Below, in pieces: positions 14,105-23,503 of a stretch of 64,000 bases of DNA. Each line of letters starts with the position of its first letter. Positions within the stretch are counted from its first letter, which is position 1. The stretch is taken from NCBI RefSeq assembly GCF_001824475.1, contig NZ_MHXN01000007.1, forward strand, positions 311,325 through 375,324. The letters are read 5' to 3'. A program made the translations under genes and the position numbers. The stretch is from Phenylobacterium sp. RIFCSPHIGHO2_01_FULL_69_31 (GTDB taxonomy: Bacteria; Pseudomonadota; Alphaproteobacteria; Caulobacterales; Caulobacteraceae). The notes under the pieces were generated by a model, which worked only from the letters and a program-made list of their open reading frames with translations, ran no database searches and was not told the origin of the DNA.

Positions 14105-15985
14105 ATGAGTGGCGTTGGGCGCATCTTGGGAGCTGCCGCCGGGCTTGTGCTCGGCTTGCAGGCCGCCACCCAGTTCGTCGCCTGGTCTTTCCAGTATGCG
14201 CCGCCCCTGGGCCCGGGACTCCGCGCGGGGACCGAGACCATGCTCTATCCGCCCTGGTCGATCCTCGTCTGGCGCGCACGATTTGAGGCGCAGGGCCGCA
14301 GGGTCTTCGCGGGCGCGACCTCCCTCATTCTCCTGGGCTTCGCAGGCGGCCTGGGCTGGGCGACCCTGCTCGGCGAAGCCAGTTCCCGTCGGCAGCGCAC
14401 CCGCGGCTGGGGCAGTCTGCGCGAGGCCCGACACGCCGGGCTGTTGGCCCGAAGCGGCTGCGTGGTCGGCGAGCTCAGCGGCCGCCTGTTGATAACCGCG
14501 GACCTGCGCCCGACGCTGGTCACGGGCGGGACGCGCTCCGGCAAGGGCCGCGGCCATGTGGTTCCCAGCCTACTGGCCTGGACGGAGAGTGCGCTCGTCC
14601 ACGACCCGAAGGGGGAGTTGTGGCGCGTCACGGCCGGTTGGCGATCGGGTTTCTCCCATGCGCTCCGGTTCGATCCGAGGTCGCCGCAGTCGGCGCGCTG
14701 GAACCCGCTCGCCGAAATCCAGCCGGGTCCGGGTGAGCTCGCCCAGGTGCAACGTCTGGTCGCCATCCTGTCCGACCCCGGCGGCGTGCGCGACGACGAG
14801 GCCATCTGGGACAAGTCGGCCTCGGAGATCCTGGAGGCCGTGATCGTGCATGTCCTCTACTCCGCCGAGGATGGCGACAAGTCCCTGCTGAAGGTGCGCG
14901 AACTCCTGGCCGACCTCGACGGGGCGGCCGAGGTGATGCTGAAGACGCTGCATCGTCTGGGATCGGACGGCGAGCCGGAGACCCATCCCTTCGTGTCCAC
15001 GGCGGTCAAAGGCTATGCGGCGATGCACGACAGGTTCCGGACCTCGGTGCAGGGCACGGCCCGATCCTACCTGAAATGGCTCGCCGGCGAGGACGTTGAG
15101 CGCGTGCTCTCCGCGTCGGACTTCTCGATCGGCGACCTGATGTGCGCCGAGGCGCCCGTGAGCCTCTACGTGCAGGTGGCGCCGGCCGACGCGTCCGCCC
15201 TGCGGCCGCTGGTGCGGCTGATGTTCTACGCGGCGGCGCAAAGCCTGACAGCCGACGAGAAGGCCGACGCCGCCGGCCGCCCAAAGCGGCACAAGCTGCT
15301 GCTGGCGATGGACGAGTTTCCGCTGCTGGGGCGGGTCGAGTTCTTCGAGAAGAGCCTGCGCCTGATGAGCGGCTACGGAATCAAGACGATGTTCGTGGCG
15401 CAGAGTCTCAACGACATCGTGGAGACTTACGGAATCAACAACACCATTATCGACAACTGTCACGTCTACACAGCCTTCAGTGCGCTGGATCCGCTGACCC
15501 AGGACAAGGTCTCGAGGCTGACCGGCTCGATCGGCGAGGTCCGCACCAGTCGCAGCCGTCCGGCGGGCTTCGGGGCCGGGCGCAGTTCCGTCTCCCGGTC
15601 GGAGGTCGAGCGCCCGCTGCTGGAGCCCGGCGAGATCCGATCGTTGCCGGACGAAGAGCAACTGGTGTTCATCGCCGGCCAGCGACCGTTGCGTACGCGC
15701 AAGGTCCACTACGACACCCGCCGGCCGTTCCGGGCGCGCGCGGCGACGCCACCGCCGGCCCCCGACGTCCTGGACTCGCCTGGCGCCCCCTCACATCCCT
15801 GGGCCGGCCGCCGGGCCCTGGGCGTGGACCCCACTGCGAACCTGCCGCTGTTCAAGGAGATGGTCGGCGCCATGGACGACAAACGGGCCGCCCAACGCGC
15901 GGCGCAGATCTATGAGCGGATGGCCGGCGACCTTGCGGCCCAGGAGGCCGTGCTCGATCACCTGCAGGGACGGAGCGATGTCTAG
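14105..15985 (+). CDS. traG: Type IV secretion coupling protein TraG/VirD4
   Basis: 626 residues. Hydrophobic segments lie near the N-terminus (about 5-25 and 68-90). Walker A is TGGTRSGKGRG at about 140-150 and Walker B LLLAMDEFPLLG at about 400-411. This inner-membrane ATPase links the relaxosome to the mating channel. It opens the transfer operon, and its stop overlaps the start of the RHH gene. No relaxase or nickase gene accompanies it in the window. Confidence 0.92.
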   Translation: MSGVGRILGAAAGLVLGLQAATQFVAWSFQYAPPLGPGLRAGTETMLYPPWSILVWRARFEAQGRRVFAGATSLILLGFAGGLGWATLLGEASSRRQRTRGWGSLREARHAGLLARSGCVVGELSGRLLITADLRPTLVTGGTRSGKGRGHVVPSLLAWTESALVHDPKGELWRVTAGWRSGFSHALRFDPRSPQSARWNPLAEIQPGPGELAQVQRLVAILSDPGGVRDDEAIWDKSASEILEAVIVHVLYSAEDGDKSLLKVRELLADLDGAAEVMLKTLHRLGSDGEPETHPFVSTAVKGYAAMHDRFRTSVQGTARSYLKWLAGEDVERVLSASDFSIGDLMCAEAPVSLYVQVAPADASALRPLVRLMFYAAAQSLTADEKADAAGRPKRHKLLLAMDEFPLLGRVEFFEKSLRLMSGYGIKTMFVAQSLNDIVETYGINNTIIDNCHVYTAFSALDPLTQDKVSRLTGSIGEVRTSRSRPAGFGAGRSSVSRSEVERPLLEPGEIRSLPDEEQLVFIAGQRPLRTRKVHYDTRRPFRARAATPPPAPDVLDSPGAPSHPWAGRRALGVDPTANLPLFKEMVGAMDDKRAAQRAAQIYERMAGDLAAQEAVLDHLQGRSDV

Positions 15986-16439
15986 GCGAGAAGACCACCC
16001 GACCGTGCGCGTGCAGGTCTATTTCGAGAACCCGAGGATTGAGACGGCCCTGCGCCGAGAGGCGCGGGCTGCGAAGATCCCGCTCAGCCGGGCCGCGGAG
16101 CGCGCGATCGAGCGCGGCCTTCTGAAGCGACCGACCGCCGATCCCGAGGACCGGTTGCTCGACCTGGAGCGCAGCCTGCGCGACCACATGCGCAGCACGG
16201 CGCGCGACATGGCCATCCTGCAGGAGCTGGTGGTCGAACTCGCCCGTCTCATCCTGCTTCGCCTTCCGGACACGCCGGCCGATGAGGACGCGCTGCTTCA
16301 GGCGGCCGCGGACTCCCGCATCGAGAGGTTGCTCGATGCGGCGGCGGCGCGCATCGCCACGGGGGGCCCTGGCCCAACCCACGAAGTGAACGGCCACGCG
16401 ACGCCGGAGGACCGCTCGTTCCGGGCGGCTGCCACGTGA
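15978..16439 (+). CDS. CopG/ribbon-helix-helix protein of the trb operon
   Basis: 153 residues. The start ATG at 15978 overlaps the traG stop and has CGGAG upstream. The N-terminal TVRVQVYFENPRIETALRRE followed by AKIPLSRAAERAIERGL looks like a ribbon-helix-helix DNA-binding unit; the rest is helical, possibly coiled. Such small proteins regularly sit between traG and trbB in alphaproteobacterial conjugative elements. Regulation or relaxosome accessory function is inferred. Confidence 0.75.
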   Translation: MSRREDHPTVRVQVYFENPRIETALRREARAAKIPLSRAAERAIERGLLKRPTADPEDRLLDLERSLRDHMRSTARDMAILQELVVELARLILLRLPDTPADEDALLQAAADSRIERLLDAAAARIATGGPGPTHEVNGHATPEDRSFRAAAT

Positions 16440-17392
16440 CGGCCGAGGAGGTCGCCAGCGCCCGCAAGCTCGAGGCGCTGCATCATGCCCTCGGCGGCGC
16501 TATTCTGGCCGCGTTGCAGGAGCCCCGCGTCGTCGAGGTCCTGGCGAATCCCGACGGGCGGCTGGTCACCGACACCATTGGAGAAGGCCGGCGCGACACC
16601 GGCGAGCGGCTCTCCGCCCAGGCCCGGGAACGGGTCATCCGGCTTGTGGCCGAGCATGTAGGTGAGCCCGTCACCCGCGAGGATCCGCGCCTGTCCGGCG
16701 TGCTGCCGACCGGCGAGCGGTTCCAGGGCTTCCTACCTCCTGTCTCGCCCCAGCCGGCCTTCTCGATCCGCAAGCGCTCCGCCGTGATCTGGACGCTGGA
16801 CGACTATGTCGCCGGCGGGGTGATGTGCGCCGATCAGGCCACGGCCCTGCGCGAAGCCGCGCGCGCGCGCCAGAACATCCTGATCTCCGGCGGGACCGGG
16901 TCCGGCAAGACGACGCTCGCCAACGCCCTGCTGGCGGAGCCTGCCTTCGCCGACGATCGCGTCTTCCTGCTCGAGGACACGCCGGAGCTCCAGTGCTCGG
17001 CATGGGACCTGGTGTCCGTGCTGACGCGGCGCGATCCGAAGCGCATCGGCGTCGGCGACTTGGTGCGCGACGCGCTGCGGATGCGGCCGGACCGCATTGT
17101 CGTGGGCGAGATGCGCGATGGCGCGGCGGCGCTTGAGACCCTGAAGGCCTGGAACACGGGGCACCCGGGGGGCCTGTCCACCCTTCATGCCAACTCCGCG
17201 GCCGAGGCCATGGCGCGCCTGGAAGACCTGCTCCTGGAGGTCGTGCTGCAGCCGCCCCGCCGGGCGATCGCCCAGGCCATCGATCTGATCGTCCATATCC
17301 GGCGGACCCGCGACGGTCGCCGCGTCGAGGGCTTGCTCGCCCTGGACGGCCTCGGACAGGACGGCGAGTACCGCCTGGTCCGACGGGCCTGA
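16436..17392 (+). CDS. trbB: Conjugal transfer ATPase TrbB (VirB11 family)
   Basis: 318 residues. The C-terminal ATPase domain has Walker A GGTGSGKTT at about 151-159, an Asp box at LLEDTPELQ, and the Walker B region RMRPDRIVVGEMRDGAA followed by GGLSTLHANS. The hexameric cytoplasmic ATPase powers pilus assembly and switching to DNA transfer. The GTG start overlaps the preceding TGA (GTGA). Confidence 0.93.
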   Translation: MTAEEVASARKLEALHHALGGAILAALQEPRVVEVLANPDGRLVTDTIGEGRRDTGERLSAQARERVIRLVAEHVGEPVTREDPRLSGVLPTGERFQGFLPPVSPQPAFSIRKRSAVIWTLDDYVAGGVMCADQATALREAARARQNILISGGTGSGKTTLANALLAEPAFADDRVFLLEDTPELQCSAWDLVSVLTRRDPKRIGVGDLVRDALRMRPDRIVVGEMRDGAAALETLKAWNTGHPGGLSTLHANSAAEAMARLEDLLLEVVLQPPRRAIAQAIDLIVHIRRTRDGRRVEGLLALDGLGQDGEYRLVRRA

Positions 17393-17448
17393 GCGCCCCC
17401 GCCTCGACAACATCCAATTCACGCCTGCGCCTTCGCCGCAAAGCGACA

Positions 17449-17543
17449 CAAGTCGTCGGCAAGTCGTCACGCGTCGATATAAAGTGAATGTCCGCACGTC
17501 GTCGAAATGTCGTGGGAAAGTTGCCTGCAAGTCGTCGGCAAGT
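17449..17543. repeat. Direct repeats in the trbB-trbC intergenic region
   Basis: CAAGTCGTCGGCAAGT occurs identically at 17449-17464 and 17528-17543, 79 bp apart. Other GTCGTC/TGTCGT copies lie between them (17463, 17498, 17508). The operon is otherwise gapless, so this 262-bp gap (17393-17654) with iteron-like repeats is probably a promoter/operator, or possibly a nick-region relic. No gene is seen in the gap. Confidence 0.5.
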
Positions 17544-17654
17544 TGCGCAAAACTATCTGCAAAATCGTGTCCGAATGCTGTTGACAACCTGTGAGTGCAT
17601 TTGCTTGCCTTGAGTCGGCGGCGCTGGGATCGCGCCCCTTCAAGGAACCCGACC

Positions 17655-17975
17655 ATGCGGACACCTCTTCCGCGCGGCCTCTTCGCCGCGACGATGATTT
17701 GCGGCCTGGCGATCGCCGGGCCGGCCTTGGCGGGCGGCTCCGGGATGCCCTGGGAGGGGCCGCTGCAACAGGTGATGGAATCGATCACCGGCCCCGTGGT
17801 GCAGGTCGCCGCGGTGATCGCCGTGGCGATCTTCGGCGCCGGCATCGCCATGAGCGAGAGCGGCTCGGGCATGCGCCGGGGCGTCGGCATCCTGTTCGGG
17901 CTCTCCATCGCCTTTGCGGCCTCGACCTTCTTCCTGGACTTCTTCGGGTTCGCCGGCGGGCTGGAGGTGGGCTGA
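17655..17975 (+). CDS. trbC: Pilin TrbC (VirB2 family)
   Basis: 106 residues from the ATG at 17655 with AAGGA upstream. It has a signal peptide ending GPALAGG, then two hydrophobic segments (VVQVAAVIAVAIFGAGIAM and GILFGLSIAFAASTFFLDFF). This matches the size and topology of VirB2-like pilin subunits that form the conjugative pilus. The stop overlaps the trbD start (TGATG). Confidence 0.88.
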   Translation: MRTPLPRGLFAATMICGLAIAGPALAGGSGMPWEGPLQQVMESITGPVVQVAAVIAVAIFGAGIAMSESGSGMRRGVGILFGLSIAFAASTFFLDFFGFAGGLEVG

Positions 17976-18250
17976 TGCAGGTCGACCACGATCCCCACCG
18001 CGAAGGCTGGGACCTGCCGCTGACCCAGGGGCTCTCCGAGCCCGTGCTGCTGGCCGGCATGCCCCGGGACTACGCCATCCTGATGGGCACCATCGCCCTG
18101 GTGCTGGGTCTGGCGCTTCGCATCTGGTGGCTGGGCCTCCTCTGGTGGACCGCGGCCCATGCCCTGGGACTCTTCGTGGCGCGCGCCGACAAGCGCTTCT
18201 TCGAGGTCCTGCGCCGGCACCTGGCGCGGCCCGGCCATCTGGACGCGTGA
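17975..18250 (+). CDS. trbD: Conjugal transfer protein TrbD (VirB3 family)
   Basis: 91 residues with two adjacent transmembrane segments (AILMGTIALVLGLALRIWW and LGLLWWTAAHALGLFVA). VirB3-like proteins are small inner-membrane parts of the channel and partner VirB4/TrbE. The start overlaps the trbC stop by 1 bp, and trbE follows after 7 bp. Confidence 0.88.
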   Translation: MQVDHDPHREGWDLPLTQGLSEPVLLAGMPRDYAILMGTIALVLGLALRIWWLGLLWWTAAHALGLFVARADKRFFEVLRRHLARPGHLDA

Positions 18251-18257
18251 GGCCCCG

Positions 18258-20684
18258 ATGCGCTTCCTCGACGAGCATCGCCGCCGCCCCGCCACGCTCT
18301 CCGACCACCTGCCCTGGGCGGTGCTGGTCGCGCCGGGCGTGGTCCTGAACAAGGACGGCTCGTTCCTCACCGCCATCGCCTTCCGCGGGCCCGACCTGGA
18401 GTCATCGACCGAAGAGGAGCTGATGGCGGTGCGCGCCCGGCTGAACAACGTGCTGCGCCGGTTGGGCACCGGCTGGTGCCTGCACGTGGAGGCGCGTCGG
18501 CGACCGGCCGATCCCTATCGTTCGGCCGAACCGGACGTGGCCGCGGCGTGGGTCGTGGATGCGGAGCGGCAGGCGTTGTTCGAAGGCGCCGACCCCGCGT
18601 TCGAGACCGACTTCCGCCTCGCCTTGACCTGGCTGCCGCCGGCTGACGAGACGCGCCGCCTTGAGCGGGTGATGTTCGACGGCCTGTCGCGCTCCGGGCG
18701 GGATTGGCGCACGGCGCTCGAGACGTTCCGGCGCGAGGTCGACACCGTCCTCGACCTGCTGGCCGATGCTCTCCTCGAAGCCCGCCCCCTGGCGGACGCC
18801 GAGCTCGTCACGTGGCTGCATGCCTGCGTCTCGGATGCGAGCCATCCCGTGGACCCCGCGCACCTGCCCGTCTTCCTGGACGCCGCCCTGGCCGACATGC
18901 CGCTGACGGGTGGGGTCGCGCCCCGGTTGGGCGACCGCTGGCTCAAGGTGGTGTCGGTCCGCTCGCTTCCGGCGGCGACGCGTCCTGGTCTGTTGGACGC
19001 CCTGTCGGTCCTGCCGTTCGAATACCGCTGGACCGTCCGCTGGATCGCCCTCGACAAGGCCGACGCGGAGCGTGAGATCGTCAAGCTGCGCAAGCGCTGG
19101 TTCGCCAAGCGCAAGGGCGTCGGCGTCCTGCTGCGCGAGGCGATCACCAAGGAGGAGGTGCCCCTCCTCGACACCGACGCGGCCGGCAAGACCGACGAGT
19201 GCGACGGAGCCCTGGCGGCGCTCGGTGCGGACGCCTGCGCGTTCGGCTACCTCACCCTGACGGTCGTCATCTCCGACGACGATCCGGCCGTCGCGGCGGA
19301 GAAGGCCCGCGCCGTGACGGCGGCGCTCAACGCCCAGGGCCTGGTCGCCCGGATCGAGGACCTGAACGCCGTCGACGCCTGGCTGGGATCTATCCCGGGC
19401 GAACCCTATGCGGATGTCCGACGGCCGCTCGTCTCCACCCTCAACCTCGCGGACCTGCTCCCAGTCTCCGCGGCCTGGGCGGGCCCGGCCTGCGATCCCT
19501 GCCTGGGCGGGCCGCCGCTCAGCGTCGCGCGGACGACGGGCTCGACGCCCTTCCGGATGGTCCTGCATGTGGGCGACGTCGGCCACGCCATGGTCGTCGG
19601 CCCGACCGGGTCGGGCAAGAGCGCGCTGCTCTCGTTCCTGGCCCTGCAGTGGTTCCGATACCCCGAGGGCCGCGTGGTCTTCCTTGACAAGGGGCGCAGT
19701 GCGCGCGCGGCGACCCTGGCGGCCGGCGGCGCCTGGCGCGCGCTGGAGCCGGGGCAGCCCTTCGCCTTGCAGCCGCTGGGCCGGGTCGATGACGAGACGG
19801 AGCGCGCCTGGGCGGCCGAATGGCTGGGCGAAACCATGCGGAGCGCGGGCGTGGCGCCCACGCCGCGCATCCGCGAGGAGATCTGGGCGGCGCTGAAGGC
19901 GATGGCGGACGCGCCGCCGGCGCAGCGCACGCTGACCGTCTTCTGCGCTCTTGTGCAGGACCGCGCCGTCGCCGCGGCCCTGGAGCCGATCACCTTGAAA
20001 GGCCCGCATGGCGCCCTGCTGGACGGCGCCGACGACGCCTTCGCCCCCACCCGGTTCGACACCTTCGAGCTCGAACGGCTGATGGCCACGCCCTCGGCGA
20101 TGGGTCCGGTGCTGTCGGCGCTCTTCCACCACCTGGAGCGCGACTTCGACGGCCGGCCGACCCTGCTGGTGCTGGACGAGGCGTGGCTGTTCCTGGGCGA
20201 GACGGCCTTCGCCGCCAAGATCCGCGAATGGTTGAAGACCCTGCGCAAGAAGCGGGTGGCGGTCGTCTTCGCCACCCAGAGCCTCGACGACGTGGCCGCG
20301 TCCTCGATCGCCGCCAGCCTGGTGGAGTCCTGTCCCACCCAGGTGTTCCTGCCAAATCCGCGGGCGCTCGAACCGGCCTCGGCGGAGCTCTACCGCGCGT
20401 TCGGCCTGAACCGGCGGCAACTGGAGCTCATCGCGTTTGCGACCCCCAAGCGCGCCTACTACTGGCGCCAGCCCCAGGGCCGCCGGCTCTTCGACCTCAA
20501 GCTGACGGGGATCGGCCTGGCGCTCTGCGGCGCCTCGAGCCCCGAGGACCACCGGCTGATCGACGCCGTGCTCGCGCGCGCCGGACCGGAAGCCTTCGCC
20601 CGCGCCTTCCTCACCGCAAAGGGAGTCCAACATGTGGACCCGCTCTTCGACTGCCTCGCCGAGCCCGCGCTCGCGGCGGAATAA
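18258..20684 (+). CDS. trbE: Conjugal transfer ATPase TrbE (VirB4 family)
   Basis: 808 residues. Walker A is GPTGSGKSA at about 449-457 and Walker B LLVLDEAWLFLGE at about 635-647. A VirB4 C-terminal motif, KRVAVVFATQSLDDVAASS, follows. It is the largest energising ATPase of the mating channel at the inner membrane. The ATG at 18258 was chosen because the upstream frame overlaps trbD. The trbJ start lies 53 bp inside its 3' end. Confidence 0.93.
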   Translation: MRFLDEHRRRPATLSDHLPWAVLVAPGVVLNKDGSFLTAIAFRGPDLESSTEEELMAVRARLNNVLRRLGTGWCLHVEARRRPADPYRSAEPDVAAAWVVDAERQALFEGADPAFETDFRLALTWLPPADETRRLERVMFDGLSRSGRDWRTALETFRREVDTVLDLLADALLEARPLADAELVTWLHACVSDASHPVDPAHLPVFLDAALADMPLTGGVAPRLGDRWLKVVSVRSLPAATRPGLLDALSVLPFEYRWTVRWIALDKADAEREIVKLRKRWFAKRKGVGVLLREAITKEEVPLLDTDAAGKTDECDGALAALGADACAFGYLTLTVVISDDDPAVAAEKARAVTAALNAQGLVARIEDLNAVDAWLGSIPGEPYADVRRPLVSTLNLADLLPVSAAWAGPACDPCLGGPPLSVARTTGSTPFRMVLHVGDVGHAMVVGPTGSGKSALLSFLALQWFRYPEGRVVFLDKGRSARAATLAAGGAWRALEPGQPFALQPLGRVDDETERAWAAEWLGETMRSAGVAPTPRIREEIWAALKAMADAPPAQRTLTVFCALVQDRAVAAALEPITLKGPHGALLDGADDAFAPTRFDTFELERLMATPSAMGPVLSALFHHLERDFDGRPTLLVLDEAWLFLGETAFAAKIREWLKTLRKKRVAVVFATQSLDDVAASSIAASLVESCPTQVFLPNPRALEPASAELYRAFGLNRRQLELIAFATPKRAYYWRQPQGRRLFDLKLTGIGLALCGASSPEDHRLIDAVLARAGPEAFARAFLTAKGVQHVDPLFDCLAEPALAAE

Positions 20685-21402
20685 GGCACATCTCGCCCTG
20701 GCCGCCGTGCTGCTCGCCACCACGGCGTGCTCGGACCCGAAACCGGCGCAGGCGCAGCAGGTGGTCTTCGATCCGAAGAACCACCTCGAGAACGCCCTTC
20801 AGGCCGCCCGCCAGCTGGAAAGCCTCGCCAACGAGGCCCGCGCGCTCGCGAACCAGGCTCGCGAACTGGCGTCATCCCCGTACAGCCACCTCACGCAGAC
20901 CAGCGAGACGTTACGCGATATCGGCGAACTGGCGCGCACGGTGAAGGGCGTCGCCGCCGACGTGGAAGGGCTGCAACGCGACTTCGAGCAGCTCTATCCG
21001 CAGACGATGAAGGGCCTCGATCCACGCCAGGCGCTGGAACAGACCCAGAAGCGGAACGCCAAGGCCCGCGACACCGCCCAAGACCTCGCCCGCGCCGCGG
21101 CCGAGCTTGAGCGGCTGGCCCAGGGCCGCGGCGGCCGTCTGACGGGGGCAGTCTCGGCGAGCCAAAACGCCAGCGGCCAGACCGCGGCGATCCAATCCTC
21201 CACCCAGGTTCTGGCCGTGCTCGCGGAGGATCTGGGCTCGATGCGCACCATCCTGATGGCCCAGTCCCGCCTGATGGCCGAGGAGGCCGCCCGCCGCTCG
21301 GCCGAGCGCACAGCGGGGGCCGAGGCGCGCCGGCGGTTCTGGGGCCGGGAGCCCACGACCATCCCGAACCCCGATTTCGACCCTTACACCCCGCGCCGCT
21401 GA
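20632..21402 (+). CDS. trbJ: Conjugal transfer protein TrbJ (VirB5 family)
   Basis: 256 residues. It has a basic N-terminus, then a hydrophobic signal (ALAAVLLATTACSDPKPAQA), possibly a lipoprotein signal. The mature part is strongly helical and Ala/Gln/Arg-rich, with coiled-coil character, and ends PTTIPNPDFDPYTPRR. VirB5-like proteins sit at the pilus tip or in the periplasm. GGGAG precedes the ATG; the start is embedded in trbE. Confidence 0.85.
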   Translation: MWTRSSTASPSPRSRRNKAHLALAAVLLATTACSDPKPAQAQQVVFDPKNHLENALQAARQLESLANEARALANQARELASSPYSHLTQTSETLRDIGELARTVKGVAADVEGLQRDFEQLYPQTMKGLDPRQALEQTQKRNAKARDTAQDLARAAAELERLAQGRGGRLTGAVSASQNASGQTAAIQSSTQVLAVLAEDLGSMRTILMAQSRLMAEEAARRSAERTAGAEARRRFWGREPTTIPNPDFDPYTPRR

Positions 21403-21411
21403 GTTCCCGCC

Positions 21412-22818
21412 ATGGCCGACGTCAGCATGCAGACCCCCAACGACCTGATGACGGTGTTTTCGAACACGGTCTCGGCCGGGTTCGCGGCGCTGCAAGGCCC
21501 GGTCAACGGCGTGTTCGGGGTGATGATCGCCCTGGTGGTCGCGCTGACGGGCATCCAGTGGGCGCTGTCCTCGAACCGCGAGGTGCTGGCGAGTGGCTTC
21601 GGCAAGGTCCTGCTGATCGGCGCCTTCGCCTATCTCATCAACGACTGGGAGCAGCTGAGCCTGATGATCCAGTCGGGGTTCGTCGACCTCGGCCTTACCG
21701 CCGGCGGCGGCGGCCTGTCCCGGGCCGATTTCCTCAACCCGGGCGCCATCCTTCAGCAGGGCTGGGAGATCGTGAAGGCGCTGGGCGACACCCCAGCGTT
21801 CGGGGAGAACTCCCTCGACGTGGTCGGCGCCCTCACCGACGCCCTGATCCTGGGCCTCGCCATGATCGGGATCATGCTGGCCTTCGCGATCCTGGCCCTG
21901 CAGATCATCGTCACCCTGCTCGAGTTCAAGATCGTGACCCTGGGCGGCTTCGTGCTGCTTCCGTTCGGGATCTGGTCGAAGTCGTCGTTCCTGGCCGAGC
22001 GGCCGTTGGGGTTCGTGGTCTCCTCGGGCCTGAAGACCCTGGCGCTGGCCATCGTGGTCTCCGGGGCCCGGTCGGTGTTCGATCAGCTGCAGCCCTCCGG
22101 AAATCCCGACCTCTACGAAGCCCTGGCGATCCTGGCCGCGTCCCTGCTGCTGGCCATGTTGGCGATCTTCATCCCAAACCTCGCCTCGGCGCTCGTGACC
22201 GGCGGTCCGGCCCTGGGCGCCGGCGCCGCGATCAGCAGCGGCATCGCGGTGGCGGCCGGGGGCGCGCTGGCGGTCGCTGCGCCTGTGGGGCTCGGCGCGG
22301 CCGCGGCGCGCATCGCGGGGTCCTCCCGCGCGGCGGCCGGCGCGGGGACCGGCCGAGCCGCCTCGCCCCCGCGGCCGCCACCCGCGGCCCCGCCCCCGGC
22401 TTCGCCGCCTGCGCCCTCGCCCTCCAATGACAATCCGCCGCGAGGATCCGGCCCGGCGGGCGGAGCGGCGGCGGCGCGTGCGCCCGGCACGGCCGAAGCG
22501 GGGACAGCCTGGCCGGGGCCGCCGGCCGGAGCGGCCGCCCAGCCCGAGGCGACCACCGGGTCGGAAGGTCAGCGCCCCGCCGGGCCCGAGGCGAGCCCGG
22601 CGGCCGGACGCGATCCGCAGCGGATCGCCGGCGAGGCGGAAGCCGCGCGCCGCGACTTCCACCGCGCAGCCGGGGCGGCGGACGCGCCGGCGAGCCAGCG
22701 TCAGCGGCGCAGCGCGGCGCTGCAGACCTTCTTCCTCGCGAACGCCGGCCGCGGACTGCTGCCGGCCGGCGAGACGAGCGGCACGATCTCCCCGCAGCTG
22801 AAGTCTGAGGAGCCCTGA
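21412..22818 (+). CDS. trbL: Conjugal transfer protein TrbL (VirB6 family)
   Basis: 468 residues. The N-terminal 290 carry at least five transmembrane helices (VFGVMIALVVALTGIQWAL and LIGIAMIGIM-type segments). The C-terminal 170 are Pro/Ala-rich and low-complexity. TrbL/VirB6 is the polytopic inner-membrane channel component. The Pro-rich tail is typical of alphaproteobacterial TrbL. The trbF start follows after one base. Confidence 0.88.
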   Translation: MADVSMQTPNDLMTVFSNTVSAGFAALQGPVNGVFGVMIALVVALTGIQWALSSNREVLASGFGKVLLIGAFAYLINDWEQLSLMIQSGFVDLGLTAGGGGLSRADFLNPGAILQQGWEIVKALGDTPAFGENSLDVVGALTDALILGLAMIGIMLAFAILALQIIVTLLEFKIVTLGGFVLLPFGIWSKSSFLAERPLGFVVSSGLKTLALAIVVSGARSVFDQLQPSGNPDLYEALAILAASLLLAMLAIFIPNLASALVTGGPALGAGAAISSGIAVAAGGALAVAAPVGLGAAAARIAGSSRAAAGAGTGRAASPPRPPPAAPPPASPPAPSPSNDNPPRGSGPAGGAAAARAPGTAEAGTAWPGPPAGAAAQPEATTGSEGQRPAGPEASPAAGRDPQRIAGEAEAARRDFHRAAGAADAPASQRQRRSAALQTFFLANAGRGLLPAGETSGTISPQLKSEEP

Positions 22819-22819
22819 G

Positions 22820-23503
22820 ATGCACCCGTTCTTCCGCCCGAAGCGCGCTCTGAGCGCGACGCCGGACGCCACCCCCTATCAGCGCGCCGGCCAGGTCTGG
22901 GACGAGCGGATGGGTCTGTCCCTCGCCCATGCCCGCAACTGGCGGCGCATCGCCTTCGCCAACTTCGCGCTCGCGAGCTTCCTGGGCGCGGGCTGGTGGA
23001 TGCAGAGCCAGCAGGCGGTCGTGAAGCCCTTCGTCGTCGAGGTGTCCGACTGGGGTGAGACCCAACGCATCACCGCGATCAACGGGCGCTACGAGCCGAC
23101 GGAAGCCCAGATCGGGCATGCCCTTGCCGAGTGGATCCGCGACGTCCGCGCCAAGCCCACGGACCCGATCGTCATCCGCCAGAACTGGCTCTCCGCCTAC
23201 GACCTGGTCACCCCGCGGGCCGCTTCATTCCTCAATGCCTGGGCTCAGGCCCACGACCCGTTCGCCGAAGCCGGTCGCGAGGCCGTGGGCGTCGAGATCC
23301 TCAACGTGGTCCGGCGGACGGAACGCACCTTCGACCTGCAGTGGCGCGAGACCCGCTACGTGAACGGTCAGCAGGCCGGCCAGGCGCGCTGGCGCGCCCT
23401 CATCGCCATCAAGCTGCAGCCGCCCAGGACCGAGGCGGAGCTGATGAAGAACCCGCTCGGAATCCGCATCGAGGACGTGTCATGGACTCCAGACGCTTCG
23501 TGA
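22820..23503 (+). CDS. trbF: Conjugal transfer protein TrbF (VirB8 family)
   Basis: 227 residues. A short cytoplasmic N-terminus precedes a single transmembrane helix at about residues 48-66 (FANFALASFLGAGWWMQSQQ), then a periplasmic NTF2-like domain (FVVEVSDWGETQRI, then FDLQWRETRYVNGQ). VirB8-like proteins nucleate the bitopic core of the channel. The last 22 bp overlap trbG. Confidence 0.9.
   Translation: MHPFFRPKRALSATPDATPYQRAGQVWDERMGLSLAHARNWRRIAFANFALASFLGAGWWMQSQQAVVKPFVVEVSDWGETQRITAINGRYEPTEAQIGHALAEWIRDVRAKPTDPIVIRQNWLSAYDLVTPRAASFLNAWAQAHDPFAEAGREAVGVEILNVVRRTERTFDLQWRETRYVNGQQAGQARWRALIAIKLQPPRTEAELMKNPLGIRIEDVSWTPDAS

Noticed and set aside
17449..17543. CRISPR-like or origin iteron array
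   Set aside because: Only two copies of the 16-bp repeat occur with irregular partial copies, and no cas or replication gene is near.
16733..18469. Long minus-strand open frame opposite trbB-trbE
   Set aside because: It is a GC-rich shadow of the trb genes with no domain signature. Similar long antisense frames at 18402-20723, 20911-22872 and 34655-36352 were dismissed for the same reason.
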